Origin: a bacterium
GTDB lineage: Bacteria > Planctomycetota > Planctomycetia > Isosphaerales > Isosphaeraceae
Assembly: GCA_016125085.1 (NCBI GenBank)
Contig: WGMM01000019.1
Span: 186,001 to 250,000 of the forward strand
Reading direction: 5' to 3'
DNA: 64,000 bases
Positions 9,014-18,356 of this stretch are shown here, piece by piece. The position numbers and the translations under genes were made by a program. Under the pieces are notes generated by a model, which was not told the origin of the DNA, did not search any database, and saw only the letters and a list, made by a program, of their open reading frames with translations. How positions within the stretch are numbered: position 1 is the first letter of the stretch; each line of letters opens with the position of its first letter.

Positions 9014-10153
9014 GTGCCCGACACCGAGCCGACCGGCCGAAGCCAGCGCCCGTTGCGAGTTCTGATGGTCAGCGGCGAGGCCCCGCCTATCATCGGTGGA
9101 GTGGGTGATTTCACCGTCAGGCTTTTGCAGGCATTGCACACGAATCGCCCGGATTTTTCGCTGCGTTATTTGACGCGACGCATCCGTTGGTTCGATTCGC
9201 CGATCACCACACTCGGCGGCATACGCACTTACAGGCCCGTGCATGGATGGACTCCGAAACTCAACCGGCAGGCTCTCCGGTTCGCGAGGCTTCTCCGTTA
9301 CGACATTCTCCACATTCAGGAAGAAGCGTTTTCGTGGTTCGAAAGCGATGTCGCCACCGAACTTGCGGAGCTTCGCCCGGGCTTGCCCGTGGTCGTCACG
9401 CTGCATGAGATGCATCATGATCGGCCATCGTTCGAGAACACGCTTCGGCTGATCGCCCGGGCCGATGCCATCACGGCCAATGACCGCCGGACCGCGGAAA
9501 GGTGCGAGCGATACGCCGGCCGCACGGTCGACCGCGTTCTCTTCAGCCCGGGCAATATCGAGCCTCTGGCCGATCGTTCCAAGCCTTCCCAGGTGCCGGG
9601 CCGGGTGTGCACGTTCGGGCTGATCAACCGGCTGAAACGATTCGACATTCTCTATGAAGCTCTACGAAGGGTCCACGCGGCCCGGCCGGACCTGACGTGG
9701 CATATCGTCGGCCCGTTCGAACCTGAGAAAAACGCCGAACACAGTGCCATACGTGATCAATTGGCGGGAGCGGAATGGATCCGCTTCACGGGATCGCTCG
9801 ATGCCGAAAGGGATCTGCCGCGTGAGCTGCATCAAGCGCAGGTGATGCTGCTGCCCTTCGACGACGGGGCCTCACTGCGACGGACATCGCTTCAAGCCGG
9901 CTGGCGGTTCGGCCTGCCTGTGGTGACGACACGGCCGCCGGAAGTCGAGCCAGGGTTCGAAGAAGGCACGAACGTGATCTTCGCGGACAGGGACGATCCG
10001 GATTCGTGGTTCAAGGCCGTGTCGCGACTGCTCGATTCTTCGGAAGAACGAGCAAGGATCGGCCAGGGTGGCTACGAGACATCGAAGCACTATACGTTCG
10101 ATGCTCTGGCACGCGAGTATGCGGCGATTTACGAGCGACTGACGGGACTTTGA
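9014..10153 (+). CDS. GT4-type glycosyltransferase
   Basis: A GT-B fold glycosyltransferase of about 379 residues. The N-terminal glycine loop is clear (SGEAPPIIGGVGDFTVRL), as are the middle strands VVTLHEMHH and the C-terminal nucleotide-sugar lobe beginning VCTFGLINRLKRFDILYEAL. The usual E-x7-E donor motif is poorly kept (SLQAGWRFGLPVVTT), so the donor is uncertain. The start is unclear: I chose the GTG at 9014; an ATG at 9065 would begin right at the first strand, and the frame itself is open from inside tpx. It follows tpx by about 100 bases but no functional link is evident. Confidence 0.75.
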   Translation: MPDTEPTGRSQRPLRVLMVSGEAPPIIGGVGDFTVRLLQALHTNRPDFSLRYLTRRIRWFDSPITTLGGIRTYRPVHGWTPKLNRQALRFARLLRYDILHIQEEAFSWFESDVATELAELRPGLPVVVTLHEMHHDRPSFENTLRLIARADAITANDRRTAERCERYAGRTVDRVLFSPGNIEPLADRSKPSQVPGRVCTFGLINRLKRFDILYEALRRVHAARPDLTWHIVGPFEPEKNAEHSAIRDQLAGAEWIRFTGSLDAERDLPRELHQAQVMLLPFDDGASLRRTSLQAGWRFGLPVVTTRPPEVEPGFEEGTNVIFADRDDPDSWFKAVSRLLDSSEERARIGQGGYETSKHYTFDALAREYAAIYERLTGL

Positions 10154-10184
10154 GCCCTTTTGTTCCTTCGAATTCCGCCACCGG

Positions 10185-10433
10185 TCAGATGGTTTCGACG
10201 ATCATTTGCCCGTCGATCCTGACTATGACGCCACCATCACCAGGGAATACGGCACCAAATACGCCGCCATCTTCGTCGTCAGAGAATTGAATCGTAATCG
10301 GCTCTGATTCGTAGTGACCACTGACCTCAGCCGCCTTCTCGACTGGAATCTCGAACTGAACGCATTCCGGTTCGACATGGAATTGCATCGCTTTCGAAGT
10401 TCGATTCTCAATCAAGATCTCTGATTTCTTCAT
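10185..10433 (-). CDS. small uncharacterised protein
   Basis: An 82-residue acidic protein that I do not recognise. Its sequence alternates short beta strands (SEILIENRTSKAMQFHVEPECVQFEIP, then EPITIQFSDDEDGGVFGAVFPGDGGVIVRID). The ATG at 10433 has GGGA upstream; the longer frame to 10532 runs through an inverted repeat and is rejected. It is tandem with and downstream of the 88-residue gene, separated by the repeat at 10463-10519. Confidence 0.55.
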   Translation of the reverse strand: MKKSEILIENRTSKAMQFHVEPECVQFEIPVEKAAEVSGHYESEPITIQFSDDEDGGVFGAVFPGDGGVIVRIDGQMIVETI

Positions 10434-10462
10434 ATTTCCCGCTCGACTCATCAAACGAACCA

Positions 10463-10519
10463 AAAAGGGGACGGGGGTCATTTCTAATGCGTCACCGAAA
10501 AAGACCCCCGTCCCCTTTT
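10463..10519. repeat. REP-like 17-bp perfect inverted repeat
   Basis: AAAAGGGGACGGGGGTC (10463-10479) is matched exactly in inverted orientation at 10503-10519, with 23 bases between. The repeat lies between two small minus-strand genes. The G-run pattern resembles dispersed REP/BIME elements that accompany RAYT transposases in other genomes (from memory). On the minus strand the second arm ends in a T-run, so it may also terminate transcription. No transposase is nearby. Confidence 0.65.
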
Positions 10520-10528
10520 CGCATCTCG

Positions 10529-10795
10529 TCACTTACCCAGTTTTTTGGAGAGTTCCGTGACCAGGTCGGGCAGCAGGGCCGGGTCTTTTTTGGCCATGAT
10601 GTGATCGATCCGGGACTGCGGGCATTTCAGGGCGGTCATAATTTCGCCCACTTGGGTCCACATCTTGTCCTTTTTCTTGCCCTCGGCCAGCCACACTTCC
10701 GTGCAGAGCTCGGAGAGACGCTGAAGCTTGATCGACTCGAAGTTGTCGTAATAGCGGCCGATGACTTTCTGCTGGTATGGCGTGTAGTCGGACAT
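10529..10795 (-). CDS. small uncharacterised helical protein
   Basis: An 88-residue protein, Lys-rich and predicted mostly helical from its composition, with conserved-looking aromatic and acidic positions (YQQKVIGRYYDNFESIKLQRLSELCTEVW). I do not recognise a family. Codon use matches the neighbours, and a GGGA lies about 12 bases before the ATG. It is followed by the REP-like repeat. Confidence 0.65.
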   Translation of the reverse strand: MSDYTPYQQKVIGRYYDNFESIKLQRLSELCTEVWLAEGKKKDKMWTQVGEIMTALKCPQSRIDHIMAKKDPALLPDLVTELSKKLGK

Positions 10796-10983
10796 CGGGT
10801 TCGTAGATTCCCTGCGTGAACGGTCGGATTGAGTCGCTGCGACGGGAAACTATAGCCGGATTCGCCCGTCGAGGAAAGGAGGCGGATCGTAACGCCGGAA
10901 TGAAGGAATCGCCGCATGCCCGGGTTGCGGACATGCGGCGATCGGATTTCGCAAAGGCGATTCTGTCGAACCGCCAGGACGGA

Positions 10984-13026
10984 TCAATAGGCCAGGGTGA
11001 AGTCGTTGATGCTCGACGAAAGCTTGGCACCGACGCCGGCCTTGCGAGTCACGCCCGTGGGGATCTTGACCGACTGGGCTGCCCGGGGAACGGCGCGGCG
11101 GGTCGTCGCCTGGCCAGCCTGACTGGCGTTGTCGATGACGATCGGGCCGGTTTTGCCGCTCGAGAACGGGATGCTGACCGTGCTCGAACCAAGCTGGACG
11201 CCGCTGGTCGGGTCGGACACGACCGGGTTGATGACCTGGACGCGGCCGGCACGAACGCCCGGGATCCGGACCGTGGACGAGCCAAGGGCGGCCGGTCTCA
11301 CACCCGACTGGGCCTGAATGGTGCGGACGACTTGCGTTCGCACGGGGCCGCCGGTGGGCATCAGTTGAGGATAGAGAACGTCGACCAGGCGGACATCGGG
11401 ATTCGTCGCACGGATTTCGTTGACGAGGTCACCGACATACTGCTTCACGTCCCGGGCCCGGACCTGAGAGAACTGGCCGCCGTTGACGTTGAACACGATC
11501 GCCTGGGAGTCGAACGAGCTGCCATCGGTCGTCTTGCCGGCGAGGGTCACCGTGGTGTAGCCACGCGGCAGGGCATCGAAGGCCGGGTCGGTACCCAGGA
11601 ACAGGAAGGTCCGGTCCTGGAGCTGATCGCCGTTGATGTAGCGGGTGAAGTCGCCGACGGGCGTCGCCCCGGAGAGATTCACCGTATCGGCGACGATCGA
11701 GTTGACGTCAAGATCGGGCGTGCCGAACACGTTCACGCGGATCAGCGTGGCGTGTGCCGTATTGATGATGCTGGCATGGTGCGGATTCACCAGGATCGGC
11801 GGGCAGTACATCGGCCCGTTGACGCGGGTGGTCGCCGTTGCGGTGTTGTTGGTCAGATCCGGGTCGCGGATGAAATCGTTACCCGAGCTGACGGTGGCCG
11901 TGTTGACGATCGAGCCGGTCGCCGTGGGATTGACCACGACCGTGATCGAAGCCGATCCGCCGGCGGCGATACTTCCCAGATTGGCCGTGAAGCCGGTCGG
12001 CGTGGTCGAGGCCGTGCCCTGGCTGGGCGTGATGGAGACGACATTCACGCCAGCGGGGATGGTGTCGGACACGTTCACGGTATCGTTGGCGAACGGCCCG
12101 TTATTGTTCACCAGCAGGGTGTAGACGAGCGAATCCCCGACACGGACAGGGTCCGGATTGTCGATCTTGCGGATGGCCAGATCGGCGGCGGGGCTCACTT
12201 CCTGCCAGTTGAAGGCCTGGGGCAGGTAGTGGGATTCGGACATCCGGGTCGACGCGCTGGGGCTGCCGAAGGCGCCGGCGGTCATCGGCTGGATGGTCGT
12301 CAGCGGCGTGCCGACGACATTCTGATAAAGCTGGCGGAAGTTCTTGATGGAGAACTCGAACGCCGGATGGTTCGGCGAGTTCACCATATAGATGTTATCT
12401 TCGAAGCCGGGGAGCTGGGCACCGAAGGCGGGCCGGGAAGCGGGATTGACGACGACGGCCCGGGCGACCTGGAGTTCCTTGGTGCCGAACGGCTGGTCGT
12501 TGATGCCGGCGATGATGTCCGGGGTGCCGTCGGCGTTAAGGTCGAAGTAGACCCCCATGCCTTCGGTGCTGAGCATGTCGGGGAAGTCGGTGAAGAGCGG
12601 GTCGATGGCGAGCACTGCGGGTGCTTCGGTCGCCGAGTTCAGATTGTTGTCGGCGTCGCCGGCGATGACTCGCTGGCCCGTGATGCCGTTGTCAGGCTGA
12701 AGGATGCCGACCGAGAGAACGTCGGCCGTAGGATCGTACGAAAGGGCGATACCTTCCAGGTTGAACCCGGTCTTGTTGATCACGCCCTGGAGGTCGGCCG
12801 GGATGATCGGTTGATCGACTGGTCCGCCTGTGAGGAATTTGACACCTGGACCGGTCGCAGCGGGAAAATCGTTTATGACGTTTCCGCTAAAGGCGACAGT
12901 CATCAATTGTCGATGATCCAAGTGATCCACACCGGAGAGGATGTGGCGGCGCGATCGTTTGGCGGCACTTGGACGACGTGACCAAGCGGAACGAATCGCC
13001 CCGAAAATGTTACGAACGAGTGACAT
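10984..13026 (-). CDS. exported DUF11-repeat surface protein
   Basis: A 680-residue extracellular protein. The basic N-terminus followed by HILSGVDHLDHRQLMT resembles the planctomycetal LEPR-XLL signature of secreted proteins. A first domain (about residues 45-230) contains SGNVINDFP, AGDADNN and FEFSIKNF, shared with the divergent PEP-CTERM neighbour. A DUF11 beta-sandwich follows (DNPDPVRVGDSLVYTL through NTATATTRV), then Thr/Val-rich beta sequence. Start at 13026 is chosen because AAAGGA lies 8 bases upstream; an ATG at 13035 overlaps that site. It is transcribed away from the PEP-CTERM gene. Likely structural or adhesive; no enzymatic motif seen. Confidence 0.82.
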   Translation of the reverse strand: MSLVRNIFGAIRSAWSRRPSAAKRSRRHILSGVDHLDHRQLMTVAFSGNVINDFPAATGPGVKFLTGGPVDQPIIPADLQGVINKTGFNLEGIALSYDPTADVLSVGILQPDNGITGQRVIAGDADNNLNSATEAPAVLAIDPLFTDFPDMLSTEGMGVYFDLNADGTPDIIAGINDQPFGTKELQVARAVVVNPASRPAFGAQLPGFEDNIYMVNSPNHPAFEFSIKNFRQLYQNVVGTPLTTIQPMTAGAFGSPSASTRMSESHYLPQAFNWQEVSPAADLAIRKIDNPDPVRVGDSLVYTLLVNNNGPFANDTVNVSDTIPAGVNVVSITPSQGTASTTPTGFTANLGSIAAGGSASITVVVNPTATGSIVNTATVSSGNDFIRDPDLTNNTATATTRVNGPMYCPPILVNPHHASIINTAHATLIRVNVFGTPDLDVNSIVADTVNLSGATPVGDFTRYINGDQLQDRTFLFLGTDPAFDALPRGYTTVTLAGKTTDGSSFDSQAIVFNVNGGQFSQVRARDVKQYVGDLVNEIRATNPDVRLVDVLYPQLMPTGGPVRTQVVRTIQAQSGVRPAALGSSTVRIPGVRAGRVQVINPVVSDPTSGVQLGSSTVSIPFSSGKTGPIVIDNASQAGQATTRRAVPRAAQSVKIPTGVTRKAGVGAKLSSSINDFTLAY

Positions 13027-13280
13027 TCCGCTCATCCTTTCTGCGAAAGTTCGCGATTCCGGAGAGACTTGCCGAAGCGGCCGAGCCTTTTCCGAAGTCG
13101 CAAGCCCAACAAGGGGGTCCGAAAATGATCCGAATTCCCCTTGAACGATCCATCGAATTGGTGTAGAAGATGATCCAATTGAGCGATATGCGGTGCCCTG
13201 CAAAGGGTTTCCGCGTATCGAGTCACGGAAGGTCGCCGGGATCCGATTCCGGCGATACGCGACGAGTAAGGAGACTTGTC

Positions 13281-14138
13281 ATGATTCGCCCGATGCGTGG
13301 CATATTGTCGTTGAGTTTGCTCTGGGCGGGATTGGGACAAGCGCCGATCCTGGCCGATACGATTCCCTTCCAGGGGTTCACCGGAAATGTCGCGAACGAC
13401 TTCCCGGTGACTAACGATCCGAATTCGCCGTTCATTTACATTCAGGACGGCAACGGGAGTCCCGACGTTCCCCAGGCGACCTGGATGACCAACCAGGGCA
13501 AAATGAACGGCTGGGACGTCAAAGATGTCCGGATGTTCTACGACAAAGGCTCGGACACCATGTACGTCGGCCTGAACTTCTTCGGCGTAGCCGGGGATGC
13601 CGACGGCAACGGCGTGATGGGCACATCCACCGACCAGTTCAAGGCTTCCGGCGGCTGGGAATTGCCCGGCTTCGGCGGCAACGCCAACGTGACGGTCGGC
13701 TTCGGCCCGAATGTCGCAGGTGCCTCGCCAACGGTCGTCGCGGGTATTCCGGCGATCAAAACCCAAGGCGGTTCCGGTCTTTACGGCTTCACCGTCTCCG
13801 AAGCCATGCCCAAGGTCGAAATGGGCTATAACTACGGCGCCGGCCTCACCGACAACATCGGCGAGCTGAATGCCAATGGCCCCGGGTTCGAGTTCACGGT
13901 GAAGAACTTCAGCAAGCTTCCGGGGATCAACCTCGAAAGCGGCCTGGGTGTCACCTTCTATTCGGGTTCGGCGGACGACATCGTCGTCGGCGAAGACTCC
14001 ATGCCCTACTACAACATCAACGGAAGCCACTTCATCGTGATTCCGGAGCCTTCGACCATTCTGGCCTGGACGCTGGGCATCGCGGGCATCGGGCTTCACG
14101 CCCGCCGCCGTGCTCGTGCCGCTCAATCGCTGAGCTGA
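13281..14138 (+). CDS. PEP-CTERM sorting-domain protein
   Basis: A 285-residue exported protein: signal peptide (MRGILSLSLLWAGLGQAPILA), a beta-rich body, and a C-terminal PEP-CTERM signal (PEPSTILAWTLGIAGIGL then RRRARA) that is normally cut by an exosortase after transit. TAAGGAGA (13268-13275) sits 5-6 bases before the ATG. The body contains GNVANDFP, AGDADGNG, VVAGIPA and FEFTVKNFSKL, matching the first domain of the divergent DUF11 protein. No exosortase gene is in the window. The role is probably cell surface or matrix. Confidence 0.88.
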   Translation: MIRPMRGILSLSLLWAGLGQAPILADTIPFQGFTGNVANDFPVTNDPNSPFIYIQDGNGSPDVPQATWMTNQGKMNGWDVKDVRMFYDKGSDTMYVGLNFFGVAGDADGNGVMGTSTDQFKASGGWELPGFGGNANVTVGFGPNVAGASPTVVAGIPAIKTQGGSGLYGFTVSEAMPKVEMGYNYGAGLTDNIGELNANGPGFEFTVKNFSKLPGINLESGLGVTFYSGSADDIVVGEDSMPYYNINGSHFIVIPEPSTILAWTLGIAGIGLHARRRARAAQSLS

Positions 14139-14190
14139 ACGTCCTGAAGACATCTGCCGGTTTCCTTCCCTGGAAACTCGATCCGTTCGA

Positions 14191-14218
14191 GGAGTCTCCC
14201 ACCATGGAGGCTCCTTTT
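14191..14218 (+). terminator. terminator of the PEP-CTERM gene
   Basis: GGAGTCTCC (14191-14199) pairs with GGAGGCTCC (14206-14214) with one G-U pair, a 6-base loop and a TTTT tail. It lies about 50 bases after the stop. Confidence 0.7.
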
Positions 14219-14723
14219 CGTTTTCGGTGTTCTCAAAGGGGCATCTCGACGTCCGCACCCTCTTTCGCCCCAACGGCGACCGTCATTCCCGTCACAGACG
14301 GAACGACCGTCATGACCCGTGCTACCGCGAGCGACTCATCCGGAGGCAAGCGAGAGGCGTTCGTCTCGCCCGGCTTTTCCGGCTCCCGAACCGGCCCGAT
14401 TCGTCGCTTTCAGCAAGCCATTTTGTTCGGCCATCTTCCGAAAAAGCCTTTGCGATCATCAGAACCGATTCGATCGTAACAAGTTCACACACCTCTCTCA
14501 GTTGCCTATCGTTCTTGTTTGCCGCATCTTCACTTACGTATCATGATACGGGTGCTCGTTCGTTCCCGGCTTTCTCCTTGCAGGCTCATGCACACGATTC
14601 GAGTGCATGTCTTTGAGCGAAGCCCCTTGATACCGGCCGGGTCTCCGGTCTCAGGGAGTTCGGGCCGCGAGTTCACATTCGCCGGTGTTCGCCGTTCGCC
14701 GCAATCTATCGGAATCGAGACTG
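14219..14723. other. non-coding region upstream of the chemotaxis operon
   Basis: No gene is supported. A GG-N10-GC element at 14568-14581 (CCGGCTTTCTCCTTGCAG spans 14566-14583) has the spacing of a sigma-54 promoter and could serve the chemotaxis operon, but the match is partial. I see no riboswitch fold. Confidence 0.35.
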
Positions 14724-15254
14724 ATGGACGCCATTTCCGCCAATGACGCCAGGCCCGACGGCCACTCTGCCCCGAAGGCGGGCAAACCGGCCGTATCGAC
14801 GATTCAGTTCGTCGGTTTCCGGCTGGCCGATGTCGACTACGCATTCGAGATCCGGCGGATCCAGGAGATCATCCTGTTGCGGCCGATCACGCGGGTGCCG
14901 CAGCTGCCGGAATGGATCGAAGGATTGATCAACCTGCGGGGTTCCGTCATTCCCGTGGTGAGCCTTCGGCGGCGGTTCGCATTGCCCGAACGCCCGAACG
15001 ACGACGAAACGCGGATCATCGTCCTGAACGTCGGCACGCGAACGGTCGGCGTGGTGGTCGACGGCGTCTCGCGGGTGATGAAGATCCAGCCCGACCAGAT
15101 CCAGCCGCCGCCGGTGACGATCGACGCGATCGAAAGGGCCGCCCTTCAGGGCGTCGCCCGCATGGAGGATCGCCTGATCGTGATCCTGGACGTCGACAAG
15201 CTTCTGAATTCTGAGAACTGGGCCGCAGTCGATCTGCCGTCGAGTTCTTCCTGA
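14724..15254 (+). CDS. cheW: chemotaxis coupling protein CheW
   Basis: A 176-residue CheW-domain adaptor linking receptor arrays to the CheA kinase. The family pattern is clear: FRLADVDYAFEIRRIQEII, then the highly conserved WIEGLINLRGSVIPVVSLRRRF (here residues about 71-92) and VVVDGVSRV. A short, Pro/Ala-rich N-terminal tail precedes the domain. The start at 14724 has a weak GAGA upstream. It opens an operon with mcp, cheR, cheA, cheC, cheD, cheY and cheB. Confidence 0.95.
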   Translation: MDAISANDARPDGHSAPKAGKPAVSTIQFVGFRLADVDYAFEIRRIQEIILLRPITRVPQLPEWIEGLINLRGSVIPVVSLRRRFALPERPNDDETRIIVLNVGTRTVGVVVDGVSRVMKIQPDQIQPPPVTIDAIERAALQGVARMEDRLIVILDVDKLLNSENWAAVDLPSSSS

Positions 15255-15320
15255 TCGATCGGTCCGAAATCCGCCGGCGAAACGCCAGGCCAAGTCCCTG
15301 ATTCCGAGGAATTTCGCACA

Positions 15321-17399
15321 ATGGGCGTATCGTCATCCAGAAAAGGCGTCGCGAAGGCCGCCACATCGACCAAAGCCGGCAAAACCGCCGCGAAAACTCC
15401 GGCACCGGCGAAGGCCGCCGCGAAACCGGCTGCTTCGAAGGGTCGCGGCAAGTCGCAGGCGACGGTCGTTTCGATGCCGCCGGAACCGAAGCCCAAAGCC
15501 ACGAGGAAGTCTACCGGGAACGTCACCCGCAAGGCCCTGGGCGAAGCCGTGGCGGAAGCCACCGTCCCGGCTTCGAAGCTCGCCGAAGCCGAAGCCCGGC
15601 TGACGAAGCTTCAGCAGGCGCTCGATCACGTTCCGGTGAATATCGTGCTGGCCGACCGTGAGCGGATCGTCCAATACCTGAACAACGCGGCGATGGAGAC
15701 GTTCCGCAAGCTGGCGGCCTATCTGCCGATCCGTCCGGAAACGATGGTCGGGCGGTCGATCGACATGTTCCACAAGAATCCGGAACATCAGCGGAAATTG
15801 CTCGCGGATCCGCGCAACCTGCCCTACAAGGGCGAAATCCGCCTGGGCGGCGAGATTTTCGACATGATGGTCACGGCGATCCGGGACGAAACCGGCGAAT
15901 ACATCGGGGCCATGCTGAGCTGGGAGATCGTCACCGAGCAGCGCAAGGCCGCCCAGCGCGAAAAAGACCTGATGGAAGACAGTTCGGCGACGAATTCGCT
16001 GCTGCTGGCTCTCAGCCGTGTCACTACGACGGATGAAGCCCTTCAGGCCGCCATCGACACGATCCGCGACGCATTTTCCTGGAGCTACGCCGGCTACTGG
16101 AAGATGGACGCCGCACGCAACGCCCTGTGCTTCGGCGGCGACAGTGGTTCGATCGGCGAGGAATTCCGCCGTGCCAGCCGCGAGGCCTCCTATCGCGACG
16201 GCGAAGGCCTCAGCGGCACCGCCTGGCGCACGAAGGACCTGTTCATCAGCAACGACCTGGGCCAGTTGCGAAGCTGCCCGCGGGTCGCCCCGGCGCAGCG
16301 GCTGGGCATCAAGTCGGCCGTGTGCATTCCGATCACGATGAACGGCGAAGTCGTGGCCACGATCGATTTTCTGTCAGAGCGTGAGTTGTCGGCCAGCGAG
16401 TCGCGTATCGAAACGATGCGGAACCTGGGTCGGCTGGTTTCCTCGGCGATGGAAAAGACGGACAAGCAGCGTCGCGAGATCGAGGCCAAGAAGGAACTCG
16501 AAGCGAAAGTCGCGAATCTTGTGAAAGTGGCTCAGTCCGCCTCCGAAGGCAATCTGACCGTCTCTGTCGACGTGACCGGCTCGGACGACATGGGCCGGCT
16601 GGGCGATGCGATCTCGAAGATGATGAAGGACTTGAAGAACGTCATCGGCCAGGTGGTCGAATCGGCCGGCCAGTTCGCCGAAAGCTCGCGGGTGATCGCC
16701 GAAAGCTCGACGTATCTGAGCGAATCGTCGCAGAATCAGTCATCGACGGTCGAAGAGATGTCAGCTTCGATCAGCGAGCTTTCCGACTCGATCGCCGAGA
16801 TCAACGCCAACGCCGGTTCGGCCAGCACGCTTGCCGAACGCACGGCCGAGCAGGCACGCCAGGGCGGCGAATCGGTCACGAAGGCGATCGAGGCGATGGT
16901 GCTCATCAAGAAGTCGAGCGAGCAGGTGACGGATATCATCCAGGTCATCAGCGAAATCGCCAGCCAGACGAACCTGCTGGCCCTCAACGCCGCGATCGAG
17001 GCCGCCAGGGCCGGCGAGCATGGCCTGGGCTTCGCGGTCGTGGCCGACGAAGTTCGCAAACTGGCCGAACGCTCCAGCGCCGCCGCGAAGGAGATCACAG
17101 GCCTGATCAAGGAATCGACCCGCCGCGTGGCCGACGGTGCCGAGCTTTCCGAAAAGGCCGGCAACGCCCTGGAGACGATCGTGAAAGGCGTGCGGGAGAC
17201 TGCCGCGTCAATCGCCAAGATCGCCCATGCGACGCAGGATCAGTCCCGTTCGGCGTCGGAAGTCAACAAGGCGATCCAGGACGTTTCGAGCCTTACGGAA
17301 ACCAACGCTTCGAGCGCCGAGGAGCTTTCGGCCTCCGCCGAGCAACTGGGTGCCCAGGCCGCGGTGCTGCACGGGATCGTGAGCAATTTCCGCGTCTGA
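15321..17399 (+). CDS. soluble methyl-accepting chemotaxis protein with PAS, GAF and HAMP
   Basis: A 692-residue receptor without any transmembrane segment. The first 60 residues or so are Lys/Ala/Pro-rich, like a histone H1 tail. A PAS domain follows (about 90-200), then GAF (about 225-375), a HAMP-like segment ([12 protein letters not shown]) and the methyl-accepting signalling domain ending with the hairpin tip [18 protein letters not shown]. It probably senses an intracellular ligand or redox state through PAS/GAF and feeds CheA via CheW. Gln/Glu pairs in the coiled coil are candidate methylation sites for the operon's CheR and CheB. Confidence 0.92.
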   Translation: MGVSSSRKGVAKAATSTKAGKTAAKTPAPAKAAAKPAASKGRGKSQATVVSMPPEPKPKATRKSTGNVTRKALGEAVAEATVPASKLAEAEARLTKLQQALDHVPVNIVLADRERIVQYLNNAAMETFRKLAAYLPIRPETMVGRSIDMFHKNPEHQRKLLADPRNLPYKGEIRLGGEIFDMMVTAIRDETGEYIGAMLSWEIVTEQRKAAQREKDLMEDSSATNSLLLALSRVTTTDEALQAAIDTIRDAFSWSYAGYWKMDAARNALCFGGDSGSIGEEFRRASREASYRDGEGLSGTAWRTKDLFISNDLGQLRSCPRVAPAQRLGIKSAVCIPITMNGEVVATIDFLSERELSASESRIETMRNLGRLVSSAMEKTDKQRREIEAKKELEAKVANLVKVAQSASEGNLTVSVDVTGSDDMGRLGDAISKMMKDLKNVIGQVVESAGQFAESSRVIAESSTYLSESSQNQSSTVEEMSASISELSDSIAEINANAGSASTLAERTAEQARQGGESVTKAIEAMVLIKKSSEQVTDIIQVISEIASQTNLLALNAAIEAARAGEHGLGFAVVADEVRKLAERSSAAAKEITGLIKESTRRVADGAELSEKAGNALETIVKGVRETAASIAKIAHATQDQSRSASEVNKAIQDVSSLTETNASSAEELSASAEQLGAQAAVLHGIVSNFRV

Positions 17400-17413
17400 C
17401 CCGGGCCCTGAGA

Positions 17414-17446
17414 GGATCGCTCGCTGTGTTTTGAGGCGAGCGATCC
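17414..17446 (+). other. 11-bp hairpin between mcp and cheR
   Basis: GGATCGCTCGC (17414-17424) and its exact inverse (17436-17446) form a perfect stem with an 11-base loop. No T-run follows, so it is more likely an RNA-processing or stabilising element than a terminator. Confidence 0.6.
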
Positions 17447-17492
17447 GACCGTCCGTATCTCATCTTCCTGAGCCGTCGAACGAGGCAAGGCC

Positions 17493-18323
17493 GTGGAATT
17501 CGAAACGCTCAGCGAATCCGAATTCGAGCGATTCCGGAACCTGATCTACAGGCTCTCCGGAATCCGCGTTCAGCCAACCAAGCAGGTGCTGGTGGCCAAT
17601 CGGCTCAGGCGTCGGCTGAAGGAGACGGGCATCGCCACCTACGAAGCGTATTACCGCTTCCTGAATTCGCCGGAAGGCCGAACGGAAGTCGCGAACTTCC
17701 TGGACGCCATCACGACGAACGAGACCTACTTCTTCCGCGACCCGACCCAGTTCGAATGGCTGGGCGGCCCGTTTCTGGATGCGCTCGTCTCCGACGTGGC
17801 CCACGGGCGCCATCCGAAGAGCCTGAGGATCTGGTCAGCGGCGTCTTCCAGCGGCGAAGAGCTTTATACGATCGCCACGGTTCTGCGTGAGCATGCCGGC
17901 AGGCTCGGCGGCTGGCGGATCGACCTGCTGGGCACCGACCTCTCCGGAGGCGTTCTGGAGTCGGCCAGAGCCGGGCAGTATGACCAGCGGGCGCTGCGGC
18001 TGGTCGAACCGAAACGGCGTGCGAACTTCTTCCGCAACCTGCCGACCGATGCGACCAAATGGGAAGTGGTGCCGGAACTGAAGAAGATGACACGCTGGAA
18101 GAAGCACAACCTGATGTTTCCTCTGGCCGCGGAAGAGCCGTTCGACGTGATCTTCCTGAAAAACGTGCTGATTTACTTCGACAACGATTCGAAGGAAAAA
18201 GTGCTCAGGAACGTGCTCGCCGCGCTCCGGCCTGGCGGCTACCTGGTGGTCGGGCCGACCGACGCCGTCGCCAAATTCCTGGAAGGTACGACACGCGAAC
18301 GCCCCTGGCTGTTCCGGAAATGA
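17493..18323 (+). CDS. cheR: chemotaxis protein methyltransferase CheR
   Basis: A 276-residue SAM-dependent methyltransferase that methylates glutamates of the chemoreceptor. The N-terminal helical CheR domain (FRNLIYRLSGIRVQPTKQ) is followed by the catalytic region with TTNETYFFRDPTQF and the SAM-binding RIWSAASSSGEELYTIAT; the common family form is RIWSAGCSTGEE, so the Cys-Thr pair is replaced by Ser residues. FDVIFLKNVLIYFD is the expected motif near the catalytic pocket. No TPR extension or pentapeptide tether is seen. It lies between mcp and cheA in the operon. Confidence 0.95.
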   Translation: MEFETLSESEFERFRNLIYRLSGIRVQPTKQVLVANRLRRRLKETGIATYEAYYRFLNSPEGRTEVANFLDAITTNETYFFRDPTQFEWLGGPFLDALVSDVAHGRHPKSLRIWSAASSSGEELYTIATVLREHAGRLGGWRIDLLGTDLSGGVLESARAGQYDQRALRLVEPKRRANFFRNLPTDATKWEVVPELKKMTRWKKHNLMFPLAAEEPFDVIFLKNVLIYFDNDSKEKVLRNVLAALRPGGYLVVGPTDAVAKFLEGTTRERPWLFRK

Positions 18324-18356
18324 TCGCCCGAAGCCTTTGGGTACGAGACTGACCTG

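Noticed and set aside
10816-12981. 721-residue plus-strand frame opposite the DUF11 gene
   Set aside because: It mirrors the DUF11 coding sequence; high Asp/Arg/Gly content is typical of a shadow frame.
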